From: DATDCV01 sp036524155
GTDB taxonomy: Bacteria > Verrucomicrobiota > Verrucomicrobiia > Limisphaerales > UBA8199
Assembly (NCBI GenBank): GCA_036524155.1
Contig: DATDCV010000309.1
Coordinates: forward strand, 1 to 13,870
DNA length: 13,870 nucleotides
Direction: 5' to 3'
In this document: piece by piece, positions 1 to 6,879 of the stretch
Position numbering within the stretch: position 1 is the stretch's first letter
Layout: the number at the start of each line of letters is the position of its first letter
Program-made: the position numbers and the translations under genes
The notes under the pieces: generated by a model
What the model was told of the DNA's origin: nothing
Database searches by the model: none
What the model saw: only the letters and a program-made list of their open reading frames with translations

Positions 1-1
1 C

Positions 2-1048
2 AATAAAGGCCCGGAGCTGGTCGTCGATGACGGCGGCGACGCCACCCTGCTCCTCCACAAAGGCTACGAAATGGAGCACGGCAGCGATTGGGTCAACTCC
101 CCCAGCGCCAGCCACGAAGAGGAGGTCATCAAGAAACTCCTCAAGCGGTGCGCCAAAGAACGACCCGGCTGGTTCACCCAGGCGGTCAAGGAATGGAAAG
201 GCGTCAGCGAGGAGACCACCACCGGCGTGCATCGCCTTTACCAGATGCTCGAGGCCGGCCGGCTCCTGGTCCCCGCCATCAACGTGAATGACTCGGTCAC
301 CAAGTCCAAGTTCGACAACCTCTACGGCTGCCGCGAATCTCTCGCCGACGGCCTCAAGCGCGCGCTGGGCGTCATGATCGCCGGCAAGACCGCCGTCGTC
401 TGCGGCTACGGCGACGTCGGCAAAGGCTGCGCCCACAGCCTGCGCGGGTTCGGCGCCCGCGTGATCGTCACGGAAATCGACCCCATCAACGCCCTCCAGG
501 CCGCGATGGAAGGCTTCCAGGTGACCACCGTCGAAGAGACCCTCGGCCAGGGCGACATCTATGTCACCACCACTGGCAATTGTGACGTCATCACCCTCGA
601 GCACATGCTCAAGATGAAGGACCAGGCCATCGTGTGTAACATCGGCCACTTCGACAATGAGATCCAGGTCGACCGTCTCAACAACGCCAAGGGCGTTGCC
701 CGCGTGAACATCAAGCCCCAGGTCGACCGTTACGATCTGCCGGGCGACCGCAGCCTTTACCTGCTCGCCGAAGGCCGCCTCGTCAACCTCGGCTGTGCTG
801 AAGGACACCCGAGCTTCGTCATGTCGAACTCCTTCACCAACCAGGTCCTCGCCCAGCTCGACCTCTGGACTCACCGCGAGAAATACGGACCCGCCGTGTA
901 TCGCCTGCCCAAGAAACTCGATGAGGAAGTCGCTCGCCTGCACCTTGAAAAAATCGGCGTGAAACTCACCACACTCACCAGGAAGCAGGCCGACTACATC
1001 GGCGTGCCGGTTGACGGCCCCTACAAAGCCGAGCACTACCGCTATTAG
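2..1048 (+). CDS. ahcY: S-adenosylhomocysteine hydrolase (adenosylhomocysteinase), 5'-truncated by window edge
   Basis: Cytosolic NAD-dependent enzyme that splits S-adenosylhomocysteine into adenosine and homocysteine, clearing the inhibitory product of SAM-dependent methylation in the methionine cycle. The reading frame is open from base 2, so the start codon lies upstream; 348 residues are visible and roughly the first 100 or more of the family are missing. Visible family signatures, numbered from the first codon seen: DDGGD at 9-13 (substrate-binding Asp); EETTTGVHRLYQM from residue 70; NDSVTKSKFDNLYGC around 96-109, with the Lys, Asp and Asn matching the human catalytic K186, D190 and N191; the NAD-binding loop GYGDVGKG at 135-142; NIGHFDNEI; and the C-terminal end KAEHYRY, matching the conserved Tyr-rich tail. 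Residues 24-68 are the extra segment found in many bacterial SahH proteins but not in the human enzyme. It is followed by a strong terminator. No frameshift is seen. Confidence 0.98.
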   Translation, partial: NKGPELVVDDGGDATLLLHKGYEMEHGSDWVNSPSASHEEEVIKKLLKRCAKERPGWFTQAVKEWKGVSEETTTGVHRLYQMLEAGRLLVPAINVNDSVTKSKFDNLYGCRESLADGLKRALGVMIAGKTAVVCGYGDVGKGCAHSLRGFGARVIVTEIDPINALQAAMEGFQVTTVEETLGQGDIYVTTTGNCDVITLEHMLKMKDQAIVCNIGHFDNEIQVDRLNNAKGVARVNIKPQVDRYDLPGDRSLYLLAEGRLVNLGCAEGHPSFVMSNSFTNQVLAQLDLWTHREKYGPAVYRLPKKLDEEVARLHLEKIGVKLTTLTRKQADYIGVPVDGPYKAEHYRY

Positions 1049-1083
1049 ACGCAGGAGGGGCCGCTTGCCTGTCGCAGAATTCC

Positions 1084-1116
1084 GGCGAACGGTTGCTCAC
1101 CGTTCGCCTTTTTGTT
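1084..1116 (+). terminator. Rho-independent terminator of ahcY
   Basis: A perfect 10-base-pair stem (GGCGAACGGT at 1084-1093 pairing with ACCGTTCGCC at 1099-1108) closes a 5-base loop (TGCTC). Five T run directly from the stem (1109-1113), then GTT. It lies 36 bases after the ahcY stop, so the small downstream gene must be read either by readthrough or from its own promoter. Confidence 0.93.
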
Positions 1117-1147
1117 ACTCTGCCGCCGGCGCCGAAGTAAGACTTAA

Positions 1148-1438
1148 ATGAACCCAACGAAGCGTCTGGCCGGTCCTTGCCGCCACTGTGGGCGCACCAT
1201 CGAATACCCCGCCCACCTGGTGGGCACCATCGCGAAGTGCCCTTATTGCGGCGAGGCCACGGAGTTGCTGCTGGCGACACCCCCCTCCGAGCCTTCGGTG
1301 CCGCGGCGCGTGATGGTGTTCAGTATCATCACCGGCCTGATCCTGGCTCTGGGCCTGGCTGCGTGCTTCTTCGCCTTGAAATGGGCCCAGAGCCATAGCA
1401 GCCGCCCGGCTCCGTCCCCGACCGCGCCCGCGAAGTAG
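1148..1438 (+). CDS. Small zinc-ribbon protein with one transmembrane helix, unknown function
   Basis: A 96-residue protein. The N-terminal half carries two CxxC knuckles (C11/C14 in CRHC and C31/C34 in CPYC) spaced 16 residues apart, the usual pattern of a zinc ribbon. A short proline-rich linker leads to a basic RR pair (about 53-54) and one hydrophobic helix at about 55-76, followed by a Ser/Pro/Ala-rich tail. By the positive-inside rule the zinc ribbon would face the cytoplasm. Short ribbon-plus-helix proteins like this are frequent and mostly uncharacterised in Planctomycetota and Verrucomicrobiota, and no specific role can be given. No Shine-Dalgarno sequence precedes the ATG at 1148, and no other start is available. 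It lies after the ahcY terminator and converges on the minus-strand HEAT gene. The cysteine spacing and the clean helix argue for a real gene, although overlapping frames are open too. Confidence 0.8.
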   Translation: MNPTKRLAGPCRHCGRTIEYPAHLVGTIAKCPYCGEATELLLATPPSEPSVPRRVMVFSIITGLILALGLAACFFALKWAQSHSSRPAPSPTAPAK

Positions 1439-1479
1439 CCGGGACCGCGTCAGGGTTGGGGCGGCCCGGTCAGTTTTTT
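1439..1479 (+). terminator. Candidate terminator of the zinc-ribbon gene, overlapping the convergent HEAT gene
   Basis: Directly after the stop at 1438, CCGGGACCGC (1439-1448) can pair with GCGGCCCGG (1461-1469), giving nine pairs with one bulged A around a 12-base loop. Four bases later comes a run of six T (1474-1479). The 4-base gap before the T run is not ideal. Most of the structure lies inside the 3' coding end of the minus-strand HEAT gene. Inferred from structure only. Confidence 0.45.
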
Positions 1480-3489
1480 CAACGCTTCTTCGGCGACTTG
1501 CGGGTGCTCGGCTTTAATCGCCTCAATAATCTGTTTTGCGGCCAGGACCACCTCGGCCCGGATGGACGGATTTGAAAGCAGTGGCAGGACCAGCGGCAGC
1601 GCGTCCGGATGCGCAACGCCGGCCAGCACACCCAGGATCAGCCTGTAATCGGTGTCGGAGCGCGCCCCCTGGAGGACGAGCTTGTATCGCCCCATCAACG
1701 CGGCATCCGGGTGCGCGTTTTGCTCGCCCAACAGCCGGGTGAATCCGCGGAGTGCCACGCCATGTAACTTATCTTGTCCCTGCTGCCTATAAACGGCCAT
1801 CAAGTCGCCCCAGGCCGAGTCGTTCGGCCAGTCCGCCAGGGCGCGGACGGCGGCCTCGCGCACCTCGGGCTCAGAGTCGTTCAGAGCTCGTTGGAGATCC
1901 TCCAGCGCGGTGGGATCGCCGCAGACAGGCAGCAACGCCAGACAGGCGCTCCGCGTCTCGACCGTCGGCGCGCGCGCCAGGGCTTCCCGCACCGCGGCGG
2001 AGCGCTGGGCCGCATCCGGGAGCTTGGCCAGCAACTGGGCGGCCGTGCTTTCCGCGTCGGCGCGCACACCCGCATCCACCAGGGCCACCAGTTTGGCCAG
2101 CACGGGAGCCGCCTCTTTGCCTGTGCCAACCTTCGCCAGTGCGCGAAAGGCCGCTCTGGCCACCGCCGGATCCGAGTTGGCGGTCTCTTCCAGCAACACC
2201 GGGCTGGCCGCCGCACCTTGTCGCCTGGTGACCGCGGCGATGAGCGGCACGCGCGCTTTCGGGGACGCCAGCCTTAAATGCGCCACCAGCATCCGGTCGG
2301 TTTCCGCGCCGCCTTTCATGCCCACCAGCGCCGCTTCGACGGCCCGGGACTCGTCCGGGTCGGTGGCTGCTCCGGCCGCTTGGGCCAACATCCCCACATA
2401 GTACGGGTCACCCAGGCGGCCCAGGGCCACGACCGCGGCGCGTCGGACCATCGGCTCCGTCGACGTCAGACTCTTGGCGAGCTCCAGGCGCGCCGACTCG
2501 TCATCGCGCGCCGCCAGTCTTTCCACCAGCAACACCTGGTGCTCAGGCTTGAGGTGGTGCATTTGCGTCGCAAATTCTTCCGATGCCCCGGGGCTGTCGA
2601 CCGAAGCCACCCTCGCAATCGCCACCGGCTTCAGAGCGTCGTCTTTGCCGCTGAGCACCTCCAGGATTCGCTTTTGCCCTTGATCCTCGTCCAAAGTCAA
2701 CAGCGCCGAGAGCGCGCTGCGCCGGACCGCGATATTCGCGCCATTCGCCAGCAGGTCTTCATAAATCTCAAAGGCGGTCTTCGAGTGGCCGGTGAGGTTT
2801 AAGTTCGCGGCGCAACGCAGCATCGCATCGGCCAGCGTGCCCGCCAGCTCGCCGCCGGTCCCGGCGCGCAGCGACCGGATCGCCTGCCACGCCCCTGGCG
2901 TGCCGATCTTGCCCAGCGATGCGGTGGCGGCCTCGGCCGGCGGTTGATCCGAAGCGGCAGCCAGGCGGGCCAGCAGTGCGATCGATTTCGCATCCCGGCG
3001 ATCACCAAGGGTGTTGATAATCTGGATTCGCGCCGTGCCGGTCGCGGAACTCAGCCCGGCGCGTAGGACTTCGTCGGCCTTGCCCGGCGGGTAGGTTGTC
3101 AATGCCAGGCAGGCGATGCCCGCTGTCTCGGAGTCCGTCAGCAGCCTGGCCAGCGCGGGCAAGGCCGCGGGGCTGCCGATGATGCCCAGTTGTTTGCAGG
3201 CAAACCTGCGCGCCTCGAAAGACGACCCGGTTCCGAGCAGCTTTATCAAAGCCGCTTCGAGCTCCCTTCGCGCGGCCGGGTTGGACCCGGAGTCCCGCAC
3301 GGCTTCCTCCAACCGCCGGAACGGTTCCAGGCTCTGCCCCGATTCATAGGCCGCCGCCGAGGCCACGGCCTGGTCCAGATCGCCCGCGACCTGGGCTTCT
3401 TCGGCCGCGCAAGCGCGCGGCCCAGCCCACACCAGCGCGCCCACCGCCAGAACCTGACAAAAGAGCTTCATATTCACTCGTGTTCTCAA
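1450..3489 (-). CDS. Exported HEAT-repeat (PBS-lyase-type) protein
   Basis: A 679-residue protein with an N-terminal signal peptide (basic start, hydrophobic stretch at about 9-22, likely cleavage after ACA near residue 28). It is almost entirely an alpha-helical solenoid of about 30-residue HEAT-like repeats between about residues 90 and 650. Typical repeat cores are EVREAAVRALADW, EPMVRRAAVVALGRLGDP and ARRFACKQLGIIGSP. Such solenoids are protein-binding scaffolds; no catalytic motif is seen, and a lyase activity should not be inferred from the repeat family name. Start choice: TTG at 3489 has an AGAAGGA ribosome-binding site (3497-3503) seven bases upstream, while the in-frame ATG at 3471 (MKLFC...) lacks one at a proper distance. 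Both starts leave a plausible signal peptide. It follows the oxidoreductase gene with a 55-base gap, probably in one operon. Partner unknown. Confidence 0.9.
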   Translation of the reverse strand: MRTRVNMKLFCQVLAVGALVWAGPRACAAEEAQVAGDLDQAVASAAAYESGQSLEPFRRLEEAVRDSGSNPAARRELEAALIKLLGTGSSFEARRFACKQLGIIGSPAALPALARLLTDSETAGIACLALTTYPPGKADEVLRAGLSSATGTARIQIINTLGDRRDAKSIALLARLAAASDQPPAEAATASLGKIGTPGAWQAIRSLRAGTGGELAGTLADAMLRCAANLNLTGHSKTAFEIYEDLLANGANIAVRRSALSALLTLDEDQGQKRILEVLSGKDDALKPVAIARVASVDSPGASEEFATQMHHLKPEHQVLLVERLAARDDESARLELAKSLTSTEPMVRRAAVVALGRLGDPYYVGMLAQAAGAATDPDESRAVEAALVGMKGGAETDRMLVAHLRLASPKARVPLIAAVTRRQGAAASPVLLEETANSDPAVARAAFRALAKVGTGKEAAPVLAKLVALVDAGVRADAESTAAQLLAKLPDAAQRSAAVREALARAPTVETRSACLALLPVCGDPTALEDLQRALNDSEPEVREAAVRALADWPNDSAWGDLMAVYRQQGQDKLHGVALRGFTRLLGEQNAHPDAALMGRYKLVLQGARSDTDYRLILGVLAGVAHPDALPLVLPLLSNPSIRAEVVLAAKQIIEAIKAEHPQVAEEALKKLTGPPQP

Positions 3490-3496
3490 ACTGTAA

Positions 3497-3503
3497 TCCT
3501 TCT
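3497..3503 (-). promoter_or_regulatory. Ribosome-binding site supporting a TTG start of the HEAT gene
   Basis: On the minus strand this reads AGAAGGA and sits seven bases before TTG at 3489, but 25 bases before the ATG at 3471. The spacing favours the TTG. Inferred from spacing only. Confidence 0.5.
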
Positions 3504-3544
3504 CGCCACCGTCCCACCTTTTAGCGCTTCAACACCCGCCGCGC

Positions 3545-4840
3545 TCACGCCCTCCACGGCGCGCGCGGCTCGCGGTAAAGCATGCGGTTGGCTTCTTCCA
3601 CGTCGAAGCGCTCCGCCGCCGGGTCCCACTTCAGCTTGCGGCCCAGCCGCAGGCAAATGTTCCAGGCCTGGCAGATGGTGATCGCCCGATGGGCGACTTC
3701 CGGGTTGCAGGCGGTGGCGGTGCGGCGGCGGATGGAGTTGAGCAGGTCCCGCACATGGTCCGAGGCATCACCCCAGCCCACGCCGCCGGCGGCTTTGAGA
3801 TCCAGAATGGATTTCGGCTCCGCGGTGACGACGTCGGTTTCGTCGTCAACCTGGATCCAACCCTCGTCGCCGACGTACTTGATATAGCGGTCTTTGAACT
3901 CACCGCGCTGGTACATCACGCCGGTCACATAATCATAACGGCACCGGGCCTCGGCCGTGATCGGAGTGTCGCTCGCAAACTTCGCCGGGTCGGGCATTTC
4001 TCCTTTTGCCTCGAATTCCACGGGGCCGGTATGATCAGTGCTGATCACCCACTGCATTTGGTCGGTGTAATGGCAGCCCATGTCGGTGAGTACCCCTTCG
4101 GCGGTGTCCCAAAAATATTGCCAGTTGTTGACGCGGGCGGGCACGAAGGGGTTCCACGGGGCCTGGCCGAGCCAGAAGTCGTAATTCCACCCGTTCGGAA
4201 CCGGCGCCGCTTTCTCATGCGGGATCCCCGGGCCGGCCCACACTTGCATCTCGACCGTATGCGGCCGGCCGATTTTTCCCTGCCGAACCATTTCCCTGGC
4301 GAACGCGTAAGAAGCGGTCGAGCGCCGTTGTGTGCCTGCCTGGTAAACGGCGCCATACCGCCGGCAGGTGTCAACCAGTTTCCGGCCCTCGCCAATTGTC
4401 AACGTCACCGGTTTTTCGCAATAGATGTCTTTGCCCGCGCGGGCCGCGTAGATCGATCCGAGCCCATGCCAGCGGTTGCCAGTGGCGATCAAGACGGCAT
4501 CGATCTCTTTTCGTGCCAGCAGGTCGCGAAAATCGGGATAAGCCTGGCAGTCCTGGTTACCGTAATGCTGGTCGATGAGCGCTTTGGCCGAATTAAGCCG
4601 GTCCTCCCGGCAGTCGCTCACCGCCAGGAACTGAATGTCTCTGAATGACAGGAAATTGGGCAGAATCGCACGCGCGCGGTTGCCGACGCCCATCGACCCG
4701 AAGGTGATTCGGCTGCCGGGCGCGATCGCCCCGTTGAGACCCAGCACGGAGCCGGGCACAACGACCGGCAGAGCACACGCGGTGGCGGTCCGGCGCAGAA
4801 ACTGGCGCCGGCTCAAGCGGGAACGGGAGAGAGCTTTCAT
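3545..4840 (-). CDS. Tat-exported Gfo/Idh/MocA family oxidoreductase
   Basis: Predicted NAD(P)-dependent sugar or inositol-type dehydrogenase of 431 residues. An N-terminal Tat signal carries SRRQFLRR (twin Arg at residues 11-12) and a hydrophobic stretch to about residue 36. The Rossmann nucleotide-binding domain follows, with a glycine-rich GSMGVG at about 48-53. EKP, the family signature with the catalytic-type Lys, is at 142-144. A DMGCHYTD segment (253-260) matches the Asp/His part of the C-terminal domain. The second half resembles the bacterial GFO/IDH/MocA C-terminal domain. Family members act on glucose, inositol and related polyols; the substrate here is unknown. Exported relatives such as glucose-fructose oxidoreductase keep a tightly bound cofactor, which would suit a periplasmic location. 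Start choice: ATG at 4840 has TAAGGA four bases upstream; an in-frame ATG at 4855, adding five residues, has no ribosome-binding site. First gene after the repeat-filled gap, probably cotranscribed with the HEAT gene. Confidence 0.93.
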   Translation of the reverse strand: MKALSRSRLSRRQFLRRTATACALPVVVPGSVLGLNGAIAPGSRITFGSMGVGNRARAILPNFLSFRDIQFLAVSDCREDRLNSAKALIDQHYGNQDCQAYPDFRDLLARKEIDAVLIATGNRWHGLGSIYAARAGKDIYCEKPVTLTIGEGRKLVDTCRRYGAVYQAGTQRRSTASYAFAREMVRQGKIGRPHTVEMQVWAGPGIPHEKAAPVPNGWNYDFWLGQAPWNPFVPARVNNWQYFWDTAEGVLTDMGCHYTDQMQWVISTDHTGPVEFEAKGEMPDPAKFASDTPITAEARCRYDYVTGVMYQRGEFKDRYIKYVGDEGWIQVDDETDVVTAEPKSILDLKAAGGVGWGDASDHVRDLLNSIRRRTATACNPEVAHRAITICQAWNICLRLGRKLKWDPAAERFDVEEANRMLYREPRAPWRA

Positions 4841-4886
4841 GGAATCCTTAGCCATTCAACTGAATCACGATCATGCGGTGGAGGCG

Positions 4887-4915
4887 ATAGTCTCATCCGG
4901 CCAAATAAATGTAAA
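4887..4915 (-). promoter_or_regulatory. Candidate sigma-70-like promoter of the oxidoreductase gene
   Basis: On the minus strand, TTTACA (4910-4915, five of six to TTGACA) is followed after 17 bases by GACTAT (4887-4892, three of six to TATAAT, including the conserved A2 and T6). This would place transcription start near 4880 and give a leader of about 40 bases. It lies in an unusually AT-rich patch. The -10 match is weak. Confidence 0.3.
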
Positions 4916-4965
4916 CAACGCAGTTGGGCTGGAGTTGCGCGGTGCGCGGGAAGCTCGGAGGGGCG

Positions 4966-5137
4966 CATCTCGCCTTTCCATGAACCTGATGGCCGGCGCG
5001 CGGACTTCAGTCCGCAGCCATAGCCAACCGGCCGTTGCGTTTGGAATGCGGAAGCCCCTCGTTGGTGGATGTTGCTGCGGACTGAAGTCGGCGTGCCGGG
5101 CCAGGCGGACCCCCACGTTTCAAGGAAAGGTGAGATG
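4966..5137. repeat. Fold-back (inverted-repeat) intergenic element, MITE- or REP-doublet-like
   Basis: Nested inverted arms. Outer arms: 4966-4984 and 5119-5137 match in inverse orientation at 17 of 19 bases (CATCTCGCCTTTCCATGAA against CATCTCACCTTTCCTTGAA). Inner arms: 5003-5018 and 5074-5089 are perfect 16-base inverse copies (GACTTCAGTCCGCAGC), joined by a related GC-rich stretch (4991-5002 against 5090-5102). Inside the 55-base centre, CAT..CCAAC (5019-5028) can still pair with GTTGG..ATG (5061-5071), so the whole unit could fold into one long hairpin. The left inner arm also holds its own palindrome, GCGGACT-TC-AGTCCGC (5000-5015). No coding capacity. No flanking target-site duplication was recognised, so mobility is inferred from form only. 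Confidence 0.75.
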
Positions 5138-5215
5138 TCCCGTCGCGCGGGGCGGCACTCGTAGTCGCGAGTCTTCGTCTGGTTTGGAGCAAAAGCGGTC
5201 TGGGGTCTCTGCCCG

Positions 5216-6784
5216 CTACGCCTCTTCAACCACTTTCCACCCGAGCGCGTCGGCGAGCCCGTAAACCGGTTCCTTGAGATCGCCATAGAAGGTCACCCGG
5301 TGCCAGCCCCACTGGTCCCACATCCGGAAGAGCTTTTCGATGTCGCCCACCGGCTCGGCGCAAAGCTTCGTGCGGCAGGCACGGTCGTCCGGATCGTTGG
5401 CGACCGCCAGGCCGCGATGAAACAGGATCTCCTTCCGGCCCGCTTCAAACTCCAACGTCGTCGTCATGTAACCGACGGGCAGCAGCGACCGGACGGAAGC
5501 GCCCTGCCGGTCTTCGGAGTGGGTGAGAATCTCGAACGGGTTGGTTTGGCCGTCCGGCCCGAACGCCTTGTTGGCGGCGACGCAATGAGCATAGATGATC
5601 TGGCGTTTGGCCGTGTCGATGACCGGGTCGGAGATATACCCGGGCCGGCCCTGGGTCAGGATCGTGCCGATCGCCATCGTCGCGGCCGACCGCGTGTCGC
5701 ATTCGCACCCGCCGATCAGGCCTTCGTTGTTGAGTTGGTGGAAGCCCAGGCAGGGATAAGCATGGATGTGCCCGCCGTAGAAGCCGCCAAGGCAATTGAC
5801 GGTGATGCCCATCGCCCCGTGTTTCTGGAGCAGCGCTTTCTCGGCGAGGTACATCGCGGCCGAAGTCTCCAGCGTCTCGCGCGAGACCCCTTCGATCTTC
5901 TTCGCCGTCTTCTGCCAGGTGTCGGCCACCGCACGCGTTTGTTCCCGGTCGGCATTCTTCCAGGCTTCGTTCAACTCGGCAAAAGGCACGTGCTCGATCT
6001 TGATCCCCGCGACCTCGCCGGCGGGCCCGGATTCCTGGCCGCGAACGGCGAGGATCCTGGTCTCTTTAAGCCGGGCGAGGCACTCCTCCGTAGAGATGCA
6101 CCGGACGGGATCGCGCTTGCCCGCCAGCTTGCGGGCCCGCGGAGTTCCCCGCAGGCGGGCCTCGGCCACGTCTGTCACAAATTCCGCCGCCGAACCGCCG
6201 CTCTTTGCCGCCGCAAAGCAACTCACGGCGTTGGCCAGGTCCTTGACTCGGGAAGAGGCGACAAACGCCACATTGGGCGCCTGGCTGCGGAGAAATGCCG
6301 CGTTGTAAACCAGGAAGCCGCCGCTGCCGCCAAATTGAAAATCAGCATACAGCACCGGTTTGCCCGCGCCCGCAACCGTCTGCACGACCCGGTTCCAGCA
6401 ATTCATCTGGTAAACCAGGTAGCCGTCGATGCCGCCGGCGGCGGCGTCCTCAGCAACAATTGTTTTTGCCTGCTCCTCGCCCGCCGCCTGCGAGGTCACG
6501 AACTCAAAACCCTTGCACCGCTTCGCCAGCTCATTGGTTATCCGCTCCATCGCCGGCTTGAAATCAAAGCCTTTGTTCGGCCAGTCCGGCTGGTTCTGCT
6601 TTTCACTGTGCAGGGAGTAAATGATCCGAATCCGGGTTTTCCCCGCCGGGGCGGCGGCGGCCAGCCGGCCTGGGCTTGAAATCACGCCCAGCGCACCTAG
6701 AGTAGCAGCGCCGGTTTTGGCGATAAAATTGCGGCGGTTCAACGGGCAGCAGGCGCAACCGACAGGAGCAGAAGGGGTGTTCAT
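5216..6784 (-). CDS. Tat-signal protein resembling L-fucose/L-arabinose isomerase fold (putative sugar isomerase)
   Basis: A 522-residue protein with a Tat-like signal: NRRNF (twin Arg at residues 17-18) and an Ala/Gly-rich hydrophobic stretch to about residue 45. The body resembles the FucI/AraA superfamily. The N-terminal part has alternating strand/helix segments, including GIDGYLVYQMNCW and KPVLYADFQFGG. The C-terminal part contains PCLGFHQLNNEG, then CECD (Glu362, Asp364), GRPGYISDP and YAHC (His400). Family enzymes interconvert aldoses and ketoses using a metal held by Glu, Asp and His; these acidic and His residues are candidates only and were not aligned. An upstream GTG (6850) would add 22 residues before the Tat motif and looks unlikely; ATG at 6784 is preferred, although no clear ribosome-binding site precedes it. 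Odd: a Cys cluster (CACC) sits just before the twin Arg. It lies 95 bases after the CRTAC1-like gene. The fold call is moderate and the reaction uncertain. Confidence 0.8.
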   Translation of the reverse strand: MNTPSAPVGCACCPLNRRNFIAKTGAATLGALGVISSPGRLAAAAPAGKTRIRIIYSLHSEKQNQPDWPNKGFDFKPAMERITNELAKRCKGFEFVTSQAAGEEQAKTIVAEDAAAGGIDGYLVYQMNCWNRVVQTVAGAGKPVLYADFQFGGSGGFLVYNAAFLRSQAPNVAFVASSRVKDLANAVSCFAAAKSGGSAAEFVTDVAEARLRGTPRARKLAGKRDPVRCISTEECLARLKETRILAVRGQESGPAGEVAGIKIEHVPFAELNEAWKNADREQTRAVADTWQKTAKKIEGVSRETLETSAAMYLAEKALLQKHGAMGITVNCLGGFYGGHIHAYPCLGFHQLNNEGLIGGCECDTRSAATMAIGTILTQGRPGYISDPVIDTAKRQIIYAHCVAANKAFGPDGQTNPFEILTHSEDRQGASVRSLLPVGYMTTTLEFEAGRKEILFHRGLAVANDPDDRACRTKLCAEPVGDIEKLFRMWDQWGWHRVTFYGDLKEPVYGLADALGWKVVEEA

Positions 6785-6799
6785 ATTAGGTTCTGTTGT

Positions 6800-6817
6800 T
6801 TCACGAATTGGCGTGAA
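6800..6817. promoter_or_regulatory. 18-base palindrome upstream of isomerase-like gene, candidate operator
   Basis: TTCACG (6800-6805) and CGTGAA (6812-6817) form a perfect inverted repeat around a 6-base spacer, 15 bases before the ATG at 6784. The size and position suit a dimeric repressor site, but no regulator gene is in the window and a chance palindrome or a leader hairpin is possible. Confidence 0.25.
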
Positions 6818-6879
6818 TGGCTCTCGCTGCTGAGACTGCCAACCGCCCACCGAAGGTCAAGAGGAAAAGAGTCCCCGGG

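Larger units (their letters stand above)
4841..5215. other. 375-base intergenic region between oxidoreductase and isomerase-like gene
   Basis: No credible gene is seen here: the short frames that cross it on both strands have no ribosome-binding site or recognisable product and run through repeat sequence. It holds the candidate promoter and leader of the oxidoreductase gene (4841-4915), the 172-base fold-back repeat (4966-5137), and a short 5-base-pair hairpin (ACTCG 5157-5161, CGAGT 5168-5172). No convincing rho-independent terminator for the upstream isomerase-like gene was found, unless the fold-back element itself slows transcription. Confidence 0.7.

Noticed and set aside
3689..4648. 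Plus-strand open frame (319 codons) opposite the Gfo/Idh/MocA gene
   Set aside because: The minus strand shows the Tat signal, Rossmann glycine motif and EKP signature; the plus-strand product has no recognisable features.
5157..5172. ACTCG/CGAGT hairpin as terminator of the isomerase-like gene
   Set aside because: Only five pairs, and no T run follows in the minus-strand direction.
4837..5286. Possible small genes across the gap between the oxidoreductase and isomerase-like genes (149- and 81-codon minus-strand frames, 209-codon plus-strand frame)
   Set aside because: They run through the fold-back element and into flanking genes, have no ribosome-binding site and show no recognisable product.
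5300..6679. Long plus-strand open frame (459 codons) opposite the isomerase-like gene
   Set aside because: It is an antisense shadow of a GC-rich gene: no recognisable domain, no ribosome-binding site, and the opposite strand has a clear Tat signal and family motifs.
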